A stretch of 33,117 nt of DNA from positions 1 to 33,117 of the forward strand of contig JALHQN010000034.1 in assembly GCA_022841915.1 (NCBI GenBank). The letters run 5' to 3'. How positions within the stretch are numbered: position 1 is the first letter of the stretch; every line of letters starts with the position of its first letter. Shown here piece after piece: positions 22,483 through 31,031 of the stretch. Position numbers and translations under genes: made by a program. The notes under the pieces were generated by a model. The model saw only the letters and a list, made by a program, of their open reading frames with translations, was not told the origin of the DNA and did no database searches. The DNA comes from Burkholderiales bacterium. GTDB lineage: Bacteria > Pseudomonadota > Gammaproteobacteria > Burkholderiales > WYBJ01.

Positions 22483-23766
22483 TCAATCGGGGTGCGTGCT
22501 GTAGACGACCCAGTCGGAGTAGCCAGCGGTATACGCACCGGCGATCGCGGTTTCGTGGCGAGTGCGGACTTGGCGATAGCCCGCTTGTCCACGCAACTGT
22601 TGAATGCAATCTCGCTGCCCCCACCATCGTGTGCGGCCGTTCCCGCAGTTTCCGCCACTCGAAGACAGTGGATTCGGTCCTTCAACGCTTATATCACTCG
22701 CATAGAAATCGTGCGCTTCGCCTCTTTTTACGTTGCGCCACTGAAATCCTTCGAGGAAGTACTGAAAGAATAGTGTGAAGCCGTCGTAGGGATTGAAGAT
22801 GTCGATATCTTTCGCGCCCAAGCCAGACCCCTCATAGCACATGCGCGCAATGTGATCGGTGAACTGCTCGGTCTCATCCAAGGTCTCACAACTGCTCCTG
22901 ACGACCCCGCGTTGAGAGCAGTGATTGAGAATGTACACTGGCTTTTGCTTCATGTGCCGGGCGCGCTCTGCCGTCGTGATCAGGAACGCTCCAGCGGTCT
23001 GGATCGGGATGTCGCAATCGAGCAGGCTCATTGGTTTGCACACCCAGCGTGCCGCGAGATAGTCCTCGACGGTCAACACCTCGCGCTTGTGATTGAAGTG
23101 ATAGCCGTCGGGATTCAACAAGCCGTTGCGCCGCTGGTTCAAGATGAAGGGTGCCATGCGATCGTGATTGGTGTTGTACTTGCGGCAGTACTGGCTGAAG
23201 CCGAAGGCGATCTGCGGTATCAGCTGCCATCCCCAGACGCCGTTGAACGCGTTTCGTCCAGAAAAGGTCTTTTCGTCCATCTGGTGGTAGCGACCTTCGA
23301 GATTGCCGGTGCCCCTAAGTACGATGCACGTATGGGTCAGACCCGCGCCCACGGCCTCAATGCCAGCCACCAGTGCCGTGTTGATGCATGATTGACCGTG
23401 TGCCGTGTACTTTACGTTTCTGAGCGCCATGTTCTTGACCAACCAATCGGCGCTGAGTGACGTGAGTCCGTCTTCGGAATCGTAAGGTGGCGCGAAGTAC
23501 GGGCGTGGCGCCCAGACGTCTCCCATTCCCAAGGGGCAGGTGACGACGCCGTCGACGTCGTCGCGCGAGATTCCCGCATCATCGAGCGCCTGCTGTACGG
23601 CCGTGATCGAGAGCGCTCCCACGCTCTTGCTCAGATCGACGCCGTCCCAGCGACGCATGGTAGGTGCCTGGCCGATTCCGGCGACTGCGACCTTGCCGCG
23701 ATGTTCCCATAAGCCCGTACCCTCCTGGGTGCGGTACATCGAGGCTGGTGCATCTTTGGTGGGCAT
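22483..23766 (-). CDS. Thiolase-superfamily protein (non-classical, DUF35-associated)
   Basis: 427 residues. The N-terminal half has VAVAGIGQAPTMRRWDGVDL and ALDDAGISRDDVDGVV; the C-terminal half has IFNPYDGFTLFFQYFLEGFQ and SSSGGNCGNGRTRWWG. The classical nucleophile context (CASG) is replaced by AHGQSCINTALVAG, and the usual C-terminal GGxxGxGH His is Arg or Thr here. This pattern suits non-condensing thiolase-like proteins that pair with DUF35 partners, such as Ltp2-type retro-aldolases of steroid side-chain degradation. The DUF35 gene lies 52 bp upstream, probably encoding the partner. The start is the ATG at 23766, which has AGGAGG 9 bp before it; a TTG at 23787 would include that site. 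Confidence 0.87.
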   Translation of the reverse strand: MPTKDAPASMYRTQEGTGLWEHRGKVAVAGIGQAPTMRRWDGVDLSKSVGALSITAVQQALDDAGISRDDVDGVVTCPLGMGDVWAPRPYFAPPYDSEDGLTSLSADWLVKNMALRNVKYTAHGQSCINTALVAGIEAVGAGLTHTCIVLRGTGNLEGRYHQMDEKTFSGRNAFNGVWGWQLIPQIAFGFSQYCRKYNTNHDRMAPFILNQRRNGLLNPDGYHFNHKREVLTVEDYLAARWVCKPMSLLDCDIPIQTAGAFLITTAERARHMKQKPVYILNHCSQRGVVRSSCETLDETEQFTDHIARMCYEGSGLGAKDIDIFNPYDGFTLFFQYFLEGFQWRNVKRGEAHDFYASDISVEGPNPLSSSGGNCGNGRTRWWGQRDCIQQLRGQAGYRQVRTRHETAIAGAYTAGYSDWVVYSTHPD

Positions 23767-23818
23767 TTGCAGCGACCTCCTCAGCAAAAGCTTTGAATGT
23801 GACGCAACCGCCCGTGCG

Positions 23819-24226
23819 CTATTCCGCTACGCGCCACTCGGGAACGAGTTGGCCGTTGTATGTCTGCTCGAATTCAAGCCTTACAGTGGCCCCCACGGGG
23901 ACTTCGTCGGGCGGGGTTCCGGGAAGATGCGAGAAGAACTTGATCTCCGGATTCTCGTCGAGCTCTATCACGGCGATGTTGAAAGGCTGACGCTCCTGCA
24001 GCAACTTCACGCGCGAGTCGTACATCACGCAATAGCCGTGCACGCGACCCATGCCTTTGACTTCGCGCCATGTCATCGTGGCGCAGCCGCAGGCCGTGCA
24101 AGTCTTCTCGGGTGGATACTGCATGCGGTTGCACTGGGCGCAGGTCTGGATGATCAAGCGACGCTCATTGCACGCATCCCAGAATGGCTTGTTCACGTCA
24201 TCGGGGATCGGGGATGGTTTAGGCAT
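23819..24226 (-). CDS. Zn-ribbon OB-fold (DUF35) protein, thiolase partner
   Basis: A 135-residue accessory protein. The N-terminal rubredoxin-like zinc ribbon shows CAQC and CTACGC cysteine pairs (about residues 29-49) after the helix PFWDACNERRLIIQTC. The OB-fold domain follows, with VKGMGRVHGYCVMYDSRV, PFNIAVIELDENPEIKFFSH and VGATVRLEFEQTYNGQLVPE. DUF35 proteins bind thiolase-like enzymes and CoA esters and can be required for activity. The ATG at 24226 is preferred because GAGAGG lies 8 bp before it; an upstream in-frame GTG (24235) lacks spacing. It is 31 bp from the crotonase and 52 bp from the thiolase-like gene, so the three are likely co-transcribed. Confidence 0.92.
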   Translation of the reverse strand: MPKPSPIPDDVNKPFWDACNERRLIIQTCAQCNRMQYPPEKTCTACGCATMTWREVKGMGRVHGYCVMYDSRVKLLQERQPFNIAVIELDENPEIKFFSHLPGTPPDEVPVGATVRLEFEQTYNGQLVPEWRVAE

Positions 24227-24257
24227 TGTCGGCACCTCTCGTGTCGCATTCGGCGGA

Positions 24258-25037
24258 CTATCGATTCTGCCAATTGGGTTTGCGCTTTTCAGCGAAGGCC
24301 TTGGGGCCTTCGACGTAATCCTGGCTTGCCATATTCGCCTGTTGCGCCGGATAGACGGTGGTCAATGCCGTCTCCAGGCTTTGCTCCGACATTCCGGCGT
24401 ACAGTGCTTGTTTGGAGGCGCGAATTGCCATCGGGGAACACTCGAGAATCAAGGCCGCCCACCGCTTGGCGGCGGACAGCGCCTGTCCGGCAGGAACCAC
24501 CTCGTTGACGAAGCCGAGTTCCTTGCCTTCGACTGCGCTCACACGCCGACCTGTAAGTATCATGCCCAGCGCATGCTTTTGCGGGATCATGCGTGGCAGT
24601 CGATGCACTCCGCCGGCGCCTGCAATCAGACCGACGCGCGGTTCCGGCAATGCGAAGACGGCGTTTTGCGCTGCGACAATGATGTCGCAGGCGAGGGCGA
24701 TCTCGAATCCGCCTCCCATTGCGACCCCGTTGACCGCTGCGATCAACGGTTTCGACATATCGAAGCGCTTGGTAAGGCCGCCGAAGCCGGTAGGCGGTGT
24801 AGGGCCGCGCCTGCCGGCTGCCTGCACCTTCAGGTCATTGCCTGCGCAAAAAGCCTTGTCCCCAGCCCCAGTGACGATGCCTACCCACAGATCATCGCGT
24901 GCAGCGAAATCGTTCCACACGTGCTCCAGTTCATGATGCGCCGCGCTGTGGAGAGCGTTCATCACTTCTGGACGCGCCAATGTCACAATGCGGATTCGTT
25001 CTTCGTCTTGCACGGTGCAAAATGCATAGTCGCGCAT
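24258..25037 (-). CDS. Enoyl-CoA hydratase/isomerase (crotonase) family
   Basis: 259 residues, first gene of the minus-strand CoA set. Crotonase blocks are complete: TLARPEVMNALHSAAHHEL; the oxyanion-hole segments AFCAGNDLK and NGVAMGGGFEIALACD; and FALPEPRVGLIAGAGGVHRL, with Glu in the usual active-site region. It hydrates or isomerises an enoyl-CoA, with unknown chain. The ATG at 25037 has GGAGGA 8 bp upstream. A promoter at 25167-25195 probably drives this gene and the DUF35/thiolase-like genes downstream. Confidence 0.93.
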   Translation of the reverse strand: MRDYAFCTVQDEERIRIVTLARPEVMNALHSAAHHELEHVWNDFAARDDLWVGIVTGAGDKAFCAGNDLKVQAAGRRGPTPPTGFGGLTKRFDMSKPLIAAVNGVAMGGGFEIALACDIIVAAQNAVFALPEPRVGLIAGAGGVHRLPRMIPQKHALGMILTGRRVSAVEGKELGFVNEVVPAGQALSAAKRWAALILECSPMAIRASKQALYAGMSEQSLETALTTVYPAQQANMASQDYVEGPKAFAEKRKPNWQNR

Positions 25038-25464
25038 GATAAAAGTCCTCCGTCGCGCACGAAAACCGATCCCGAAAGGCTCGTGCATCGATTCAGTATC
25101 GGAACGTCACGTGACGAGTTCGCCAGAGAGCGGATCGTCGCGTTGTGATGCTTGCCAGTGGATGCCACTCTATCCCTAGTGCATCGTTCGGTCAATCGCA
25201 TGATCGTTTGCTTCGATGTTCTATCTTTTCGCAATCGGAGAAGTCATAGGGTGGACTCACGTTGTGGGGCGTTCGTCGGATATCTATGGGTCATGCAAAG
25301 CAAGATCGTGCGAGAGTGACATCGGCGCGAGTCAAGGAACACCCTAGCGCGAGCATCAATTCCAATACGGGTGCGCTGCAAATGACGCATACTATTCCTC
25401 GGCAACGGTGGGGAACTCTGGATCAAGGCGTCGACTAACCGTTATTTGGCGAGGAGGGCGGACA
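25038..25464. other. Divergent intergenic region between the two CoA operons, 427 bp
   Basis: It separates the two crotonase genes. It contains the minus-strand promoter at 25167-25195. A plus-strand promoter for the gene at 25465 was not recognised. No small gene with a family motif was seen. Confidence 0.4.
25167..25195 (-). promoter_or_regulatory. Sigma-70-like promoter of the minus-strand crotonase operon
   Basis: On the minus strand there is TTGACC (plus 25190-25195), 17 bp, and TAGAGT (plus 25167-25172), followed by GGC. This is the same layout as the Bug promoter at 2740-2768, with 21 of 31 bases identical over 2739-2769 and 25166-25196. Transcription would start near 25160, giving a leader of roughly 120 nt before the ATG at 25037. 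Confidence 0.55.
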
Positions 25465-26313
25465 ATGGCACTACAGCTTGTGGATTACCTACTGTACGAG
25501 AAGGAAGAGAGCGGCATTCTCTGGATCAAGTTCAACCGCCCGGAGAAGATGAACGCGATTTACGGTACGGCGGAAGCGATGGGTACGGTCGCCAAGGTCG
25601 GCGAGTACATGCGTGCGGCTGACGATGACCCGGATGTCCGGGTCATCGTGCTGACAGGAGTGGGGCGGGGCTTTTGCTCCGGTGCAGATCTGAAGACGCG
25701 ACCGTCGGCGGATGAGATCGGCCCCACGATCGAGGGCGCGCGCGGCAGCCACGAAGGTCCCGACGCAGCACGTCAGCACTTCTATCACGGCTTCACGAAG
25801 CTGCACCGCGACATCGCGATCATTCGCAAACCGACGATCGCCATGATCAACGGCGCTGCCGTGGGGTCTGGGATGGACATGGCGCTGCACTGCGACATCC
25901 GCATCGGCTGTGAACGGACCCGATTCATGGGGTATCAGCAGGCGGGTCAGATCATGGAGAACGGCGGCTCCTATTATTTGCCGAAGATGGTCGGGCTGGG
26001 TCGGGCGCTGGAGTTCGCCTATACCGGCTCCTTGTCTGCGGATCGCGCCTACGAGTGGGGCCTGCTCAATCATCTGGTCGCTTCCGAGGACCTGGAGAAG
26101 ACGACACGCGACCTCTGCGAGCGCATCATCGACCAGCCACCCCTGGTGCAGTGGATCAGCAAGCGGATCATGCGGGCTGCTCTCGACAGCACGCTGGAGA
26201 CGACGATGGTGCTAACCTCCAATGCCGGCGGGATTCTGCAGAGTTCGTCGGATGCCAAGGAAGCCCGTCGAGCGTTCGTGGAAAAGCGCAAACCCAAGTT
26301 CCGCGGTGCCTGA
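25465..26313 (+). CDS. Enoyl-CoA hydratase/isomerase (crotonase) family
   Basis: 282 residues, first gene of the plus-strand CoA set. Blocks: IKFNRPEKMNAIYGTAEAMG, the oxyanion hole in GRGFCSGADLKTRP, INGAAVGSGMDMALHCDIRI, and a Glu-containing segment QQAGQIMENGGSYYLPKMVG where the family usually has PExxxGxxP. The last block is unlike ordinary beta-oxidation hydratases and resembles members acting on unusual or branched substrates. The ATG at 25465 has GAGGAGGG 6 bp upstream; the longer frame back to 25408 has none. The CoA-transferase gene follows after 38 bp. Confidence 0.93.
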   Translation: MALQLVDYLLYEKEESGILWIKFNRPEKMNAIYGTAEAMGTVAKVGEYMRAADDDPDVRVIVLTGVGRGFCSGADLKTRPSADEIGPTIEGARGSHEGPDAARQHFYHGFTKLHRDIAIIRKPTIAMINGAAVGSGMDMALHCDIRIGCERTRFMGYQQAGQIMENGGSYYLPKMVGLGRALEFAYTGSLSADRAYEWGLLNHLVASEDLEKTTRDLCERIIDQPPLVQWISKRIMRAALDSTLETTMVLTSNAGGILQSSSDAKEARRAFVEKRKPKFRGA

Positions 26314-26351
26314 TCCCGTCGCTCGGTGACCATGATGGAAAGGGAGACCCG

Positions 26352-27581
26352 ATGAGACCGTTAGGCGACATTCGCGTTCTGTCCGTTACCGTCTACCTCG
26401 CCGGTCCGTTTCTGAGCATGACCCTGGCGCGCTTCGGTGCAGAGGTCATCAAGGTCGAGATGCCCGGCACCGGAGACCCGGTCCGCAGTTCCGGCCCGTT
26501 TAGCGGTCCGAAAGGCATTAGCGCCGACCGGCAGACGGACGAGGACCTTTCCATCCGCTTTCTTAAGCGTTCCGAGGGGGTGAAGAGTGTCACGCTGAAC
26601 CTCAAGCATCCGGAAGGGCGACAAATGTTCCTCGATCTCGCTCGCCAGTCCGATGTCGTGATCGAGAATTTGTCGCCGGGCACAATGACGCGCCTTGGTC
26701 TGGGTTACGACGACATCGCCCGCGTGAACCCGACCATCGTCTACTGCTCCATCGCGGGCTATGGCCAGTCCGGTCCGTACAAGGACATGCCGGCGCATGA
26801 CCACCAGATCCAGGCGATGTCGGGCATCATGGACATGAATGGCCACGCGGACGGCCCACCGACTCGAGTCGGTGTGTTCATCGGCGACTTGGTGACGCCG
26901 CTTTATGCGGCCTATTCCATCCTGGGCGCTTTGCGCCACAAGGAGAGGACCGGACAAGGTCAATACCTCGACGCTTCCATGATCGACACGCTGGTCTCGA
27001 TGATGCTGATGGAGCCAATGGAGTACGTCCTCCACGACAGTCTGCCGGTGCGGTCTGGCAACAACGCGCGTAGCAACGTGACCGGGCTCTATCGCCTGCA
27101 GGACGGCGACATCATCATCACGGTCGGCGGTAACCCGCGCTGGACTCAGCTGTGCAAGGCAGTCGGCGCGGACTCCCTGCTGGACGACCTGCGCTACGCG
27201 ACTGCCGGTGATCGGGAGACTCGTGTCAGCGAATTGCGAACGGAAATACAGACGCGGCTGGGCGACATGACTTGCGCATCGGCGATCGCCCTGCTGGAGA
27301 AAGCGGACATCCCAGTCGCTCGGGTCAGGACCTTGCCGGAGGTTCTGGCAGACAAGCACTTCCGCGACCGAGGCACCCTCAAGCCGATGCTCCGCCAGGG
27401 ATCCGATGAAGCGGTGGAGCTCGGCCTACTCGCCGGCTTTCCGGTTCTCTTCTCCGGCGGGCCGCTGCCGAAACTCGAAGGCGGCGCGGCGCTTGGCCAT
27501 CACAACACGGACGTCTACGGTCGTCTGCTCGGGCTGGCTGAGTCCACGTTGTCTGATCTGAAAGGCCGCGGGGTAATCTAA
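26352..27581 (+). CDS. CaiB/BaiF (class III) CoA-transferase
   Basis: A 409-residue CoA-transferase moving CoA from a donor ester to a carboxylic acid through an aspartyl anhydride. Domains: RVLSVTVYLAGPFLSMTLAR and FGAEVIKVEMPGTGDPVRSS; VTLNLKHPEGRQMFLDLARQ; VIENLSPGTMTRLGLGYDDI; and GQYLDASMIDTLVSMMLMEP, whose Asp (about residue 207) is the expected nucleophile. There is an unusual insert of about 25 residues after GDPVRSSGPF. The start at 26352 has AAAGGGAGA upstream. It is the intact counterpart of the truncated gene at 17976 and probably activates the substrate for the crotonase and dehydrogenases in this strand's set. Confidence 0.94.
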   Translation: MRPLGDIRVLSVTVYLAGPFLSMTLARFGAEVIKVEMPGTGDPVRSSGPFSGPKGISADRQTDEDLSIRFLKRSEGVKSVTLNLKHPEGRQMFLDLARQSDVVIENLSPGTMTRLGLGYDDIARVNPTIVYCSIAGYGQSGPYKDMPAHDHQIQAMSGIMDMNGHADGPPTRVGVFIGDLVTPLYAAYSILGALRHKERTGQGQYLDASMIDTLVSMMLMEPMEYVLHDSLPVRSGNNARSNVTGLYRLQDGDIIITVGGNPRWTQLCKAVGADSLLDDLRYATAGDRETRVSELRTEIQTRLGDMTCASAIALLEKADIPVARVRTLPEVLADKHFRDRGTLKPMLRQGSDEAVELGLLAGFPVLFSGGPLPKLEGGAALGHHNTDVYGRLLGLAESTLSDLKGRGVI

Positions 27582-28137
27582 ACCGAAAAGGCGCTGGTGC
27601 CTGGAGCCAAGCGTATGCGCGATGGCACAAAGGACTGTCGGCGGTAGGCCTGCGGACTTGCGCCTCCTTGGTGACCGGATGCATTCGTGATTACGGCGAT
27701 TTCGCCCCCGCTCCCTCTGCCATCGGCCGCGCTTCGTTGGCTGGATCCGCTGGACACGTGAGCAATTCGATCGCGTGCGAATCCCCATTGCAAATGGTGC
27801 GATTTCGGGTACTGGTCCTATGGAGGGCATCTTGCACGAGAACCTTACGCTGAGAGACTTACGGAGACGATAACGCGGGGCGGGTCGTCTATCGTCGAGC
27901 AAGTACGATGTCTTGTGACGGGGACCATGATATGAACAAGGCGTACGACGATACCGCGATCTGAAAAAGAAAACGAACTACTATGTGGACTATGCTATTG
28001 CGTTACTTCGATGATGAGGACACACTTTTCATGCGTCCATCGGCTGTTGTGATCGATTTCCAGATCCAGCAGTGAACTGAATGTGCTCGGGCGATGGCCA
28101 CCCATTGAAGAATCGAGTTACTGGAGGAGGAACCGCA
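27582..28137. other. Intergenic region, 556 bp
   Basis: It lies between the CoA-transferase and the solute-binding protein. There is a weak stem near 27592-27603 (GGCGC/GTGCC) without a T-run. No gene or remnant was recognised, although a promoter for the following transport/dehydrogenase genes is expected. It lacks a copy of the TTGACC promoter seen elsewhere. Confidence 0.4.
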
Positions 28138-29730
28138 ATGGTTGCAAGAAACCGTTGGGCTGCTGCTTTACTCGTTTTTTTCTTGTCTCACTTCGTTAGC
28201 GCGGCCTGGGCCCAGAAATCGGGCGGCGTACTTCGGATGGCCGTGCGCGAGGGACCGGGGAGCATTTCCCTGATCGAAGAATCCTCGATCTATACGAACC
28301 TCCCCCTCATGGGAGTGTTCAACAATCTTGTTCTGTTCGATCAGCAGGACAAGATCGCGCGTCCTGAATCCATCAAGCCCGAACTCGCGACGGAATGGGC
28401 TTGGAGCGCGGACATGAAGTCGATCACATTCAAGCTGCGCCGAGACGTCAAGTGGCACGACGGCAAGCCCTTCAGTAGCGCCGACGTCAAATGCACCTGG
28501 GACACGCTTATCGGCAAGCGAGACTCGGGTTGGCGCAAGAACGTGCGTCGCGCCTGGTACAGCAATTTGAAGGAAGTGGTCGTGACGGGGCCCTACGAAG
28601 TGAGATTCGAACTTGAACGGCCGCAGCCATCGATGTTGTCGCTCCTGGCGGTAGGATGGTCGGCGGTTTATCCCTGTCATGTCGACGGCCGCGCGATGCG
28701 CCAGCACCCGATCGGCACGGGGCCGTACAAGTTTGGCGAGTACAAGGCGAACGAACTGATCCGGATCGTGAAGAACACGGATTATTGGAAGCCCGGAGTT
28801 CCCTACCTCGACGCAATCGAGTATCGCATCATGCCAAGCCTGTCGACGCGTACGCTCGCCTTTCAGACTGGTCAATTTGACGTGACAGGGCCTAGCGACG
28901 TCTCGGTTCCCGTGCTGAAGGACCTTAAGTCCCAGGTGCCGAAAGCTGTGTGCGAGACTTTTGCCACCGCGGGTAGTTCGCACGCATTGATTAACCATAA
29001 GGCCCCCGCGATGCAGGACGAGCGCGTGCGCCGAGCGATCACGATGGCGCTTGATCGGCACGCCTTCGTCACTGCACAGCACGGCCTCGGACGCCTGGGT
29101 GGTTCGATGATGGCGTCGCCCTTTGGTGTCTGGGGTCTGACGCCCGAGCAGCTCGAAGCGCTCCCTGGGTTCTCCAAGGATGTCGAGAAGAACCGCGCTG
29201 AGGCGCGCCGGCTGATGGAGGCAGCGGGCTACGGTCCTGGCAAACCTCTTAAGACGAACTTTCTAGTTCGGCAGGGCTCGGTGCCGATTCAGAATGCGAC
29301 GCTGATGGCCGACCAGCTCCGCTCCATCTACATCGAAGGCAACGTGGACCCGAAAGACTACACGATATTCACGAACTCTCTCATGAAGGGGGCGTATACC
29401 CTCGCTTTTCATGGCACAGGAAACGCTCTCGATGAGCCAGACGTCATTCTGGTGGAGAACTTCATGTGCGACTCGCCTCGCAACTATACAAAGTACTGCA
29501 ACAAGGATATCGAGGCAAAGATACGAGAACAGTCGATGATCCTCGATTCTGCCAAGCGCCGGGCTCTCGTACAAGAGATCGAGATGACACTCGAGCGCGA
29601 AGCGGCCAAGCCGACCATCTTTCAGTCGTTGCAAATGCAGTGCTGGCATCCGCACGTGAAAGGCTGGATTAAGGGTGGAAACGGAAACTACTCCCATCAC
29701 CGCTTCGAGACCGTGTGGTTGGATAGATAG
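28138..29730 (+). CDS. ABC transporter family-5 solute-binding protein (DppA/OppA-like)
   Basis: A 530-residue periplasmic protein. A Sec signal peptide (MVARNRWAAALLVFFLSHFV... to AAWAQ) is followed by the family-5 fold: KSGGVLRMAVREGPG, a WSADMKSITFKLRRDVKWHD block, and GKPFSSADVKCTWDTL. The central part has HPIGTGPYKFGEYKANELIRIVKNTDYW in two segments. DppA/OppA proteins bind peptides, but many family-5 members in catabolic clusters bind other compounds, so I do not call it a peptide transporter. The start at 28138 has GGAGGAGG upstream, whereas a longer frame to 28081 has no signal peptide. The cognate permease follows at 32435, with two acyl-CoA dehydrogenase genes in between. Confidence 0.93.
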   Translation: MVARNRWAAALLVFFLSHFVSAAWAQKSGGVLRMAVREGPGSISLIEESSIYTNLPLMGVFNNLVLFDQQDKIARPESIKPELATEWAWSADMKSITFKLRRDVKWHDGKPFSSADVKCTWDTLIGKRDSGWRKNVRRAWYSNLKEVVVTGPYEVRFELERPQPSMLSLLAVGWSAVYPCHVDGRAMRQHPIGTGPYKFGEYKANELIRIVKNTDYWKPGVPYLDAIEYRIMPSLSTRTLAFQTGQFDVTGPSDVSVPVLKDLKSQVPKAVCETFATAGSSHALINHKAPAMQDERVRRAITMALDRHAFVTAQHGLGRLGGSMMASPFGVWGLTPEQLEALPGFSKDVEKNRAEARRLMEAAGYGPGKPLKTNFLVRQGSVPIQNATLMADQLRSIYIEGNVDPKDYTIFTNSLMKGAYTLAFHGTGNALDEPDVILVENFMCDSPRNYTKYCNKDIEAKIREQSMILDSAKRRALVQEIEMTLEREAAKPTIFQSLQMQCWHPHVKGWIKGGNGNYSHHRFETVWLDR

Positions 29731-29786
29731 CCGCAACGGTCTGTCACAGGTGCTGTGCAAGGACATAAGTCAAAGGAGCTACGCAC

Positions 29787-31016
29787 ATGGATTTCGCCAT
29801 CGTCGATTCGCCCGAACAGGCTGCCTTCCGGCAGGAGGTCAGCCAGTGGCTCAAGGAAAACGTGCCGGCGGGCATCGAGCATTCGGTCGATCCCAAGGAC
29901 ATGTCGTACGAACAGTATCAGCTAAGGCGCGAGTTGGGCTGGCGCCTGGGAAAGAAGGGCTGGCTCTATCCGAGCATGCCCAGGCAATACGGCGGCGGCG
30001 ATTTGGGAGCCGATCAGATGGTCGTTCTCTACGACGAGATCTCCAAGCTGGGGTGGTCGCTACCTCCCTACTACGATGCGGGCGGTCGCATGGCGACCCC
30101 GACGATCCTGGTCCATGGCTCCGAGGAGCACAAGAACCGGTTCCTGCCGCCGATTTGTCGCGGCGAAGTTCGGACGTGGCAGCTGTTGACCGAACCGGGC
30201 GCAGGATCCGATCTGGCCGGTATCAAGATGACGGCGATTCGCGATGGTGATCACTATGTCGTCAACGGCACGAAGGTCTATGTCGGCAGTTCACACGGCG
30301 CAGATTACTCCTGGACCATCGTCGTGACCGATCCGAAGGGGCCGCGACATAAGAATCTCTCGTGGCTCATGATCCCCATGGATCTTCCGGGTATCTCGGT
30401 TACCCCGCTCGATCTGCTCGCGACCGGCGGCGAGGGCGGCAGCGGATCCGGTGTGAAGAACTCCGTGTTCTTCGACAACGTGCGGGTGCCTGCGGAAAAT
30501 CTGGTGGGTGGCGAGAACAACGGCTGGAAGGTCGCGACCACGCATCTCGAAGCCGAGCACGGCGGCATGGGGCGCTTGGCGGATCGGCGGGTGATCTACG
30601 ACTTCATCGCGTACTGCAAGGAGCGTCGTGACGGTGTGGCGATCGTCGACGATCCAGCGGCCCGCGTGGAACTCGTCGAGTTGTATATCGAGTCGGAGAT
30701 CACACGTTTGTTTGCGCTGCGCAACCACTGGCTTTCCACGAGCGGCAAGCCGCGCTCGTACGAGGGCTCGCAGTACAGCCTGCGCCGCAAGCTCTCCGGG
30801 CTGGAGATCTCCGAGAAAATGCTTCGCATCGCCGGGCCGCGCGTGCTTACCACGGACGATAAGTGCGGCATGCTCAAGGGCATGGTGGAATACTTCGTGC
30901 GCGATGCGATTACCGCACTGCATCCGGGCGCGACCACGGACATCCAACGAGTCATCATGGCGCGCCGGATGGGCGTGGGCCGCGCCGAAAAAGAACAAGC
31001 GGGCGCACTGCGCTAG
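29787..31016 (+). CDS. Acyl-CoA dehydrogenase, first of a pair
   Basis: A 409-residue flavoenzyme that would desaturate an acyl-CoA. N-terminal helix bundle: SPEQAAFRQEVSQWLKENVP. FAD/substrate segments: LLTEPGAGSDLAGIKMTAIR and DHYVVNGTKVYVGSSHGADY. C-terminal domain: NLVGGENNGWKVATTHLEAE and TTDIQRVIMARRMGVGRA. The position occupied by the MCAD-type catalytic Glu (YEGT) is HPGATT here, so the base must lie elsewhere, perhaps the Glu in the LEAEHGG region as in other ACAD branches. The ATG at 29787 has AAAGGAG upstream. The second dehydrogenase begins 15 bp after its stop, so the two are almost certainly co-expressed and may form a heteromer. Confidence 0.94.
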   Translation: MDFAIVDSPEQAAFRQEVSQWLKENVPAGIEHSVDPKDMSYEQYQLRRELGWRLGKKGWLYPSMPRQYGGGDLGADQMVVLYDEISKLGWSLPPYYDAGGRMATPTILVHGSEEHKNRFLPPICRGEVRTWQLLTEPGAGSDLAGIKMTAIRDGDHYVVNGTKVYVGSSHGADYSWTIVVTDPKGPRHKNLSWLMIPMDLPGISVTPLDLLATGGEGGSGSGVKNSVFFDNVRVPAENLVGGENNGWKVATTHLEAEHGGMGRLADRRVIYDFIAYCKERRDGVAIVDDPAARVELVELYIESEITRLFALRNHWLSTSGKPRSYEGSQYSLRRKLSGLEISEKMLRIAGPRVLTTDDKCGMLKGMVEYFVRDAITALHPGATTDIQRVIMARRMGVGRAEKEQAGALR

Positions 31017-31031
31017 CCAGGAGCGGACATC

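Noticed and set aside
26361-27359. Long minus-strand open frame (332 codons) opposite the CoA-transferase
   Set aside because: It lies entirely within the CaiB/BaiF gene, whose motifs and ribosome site are clear; the opposite frame has no recognisable protein family.
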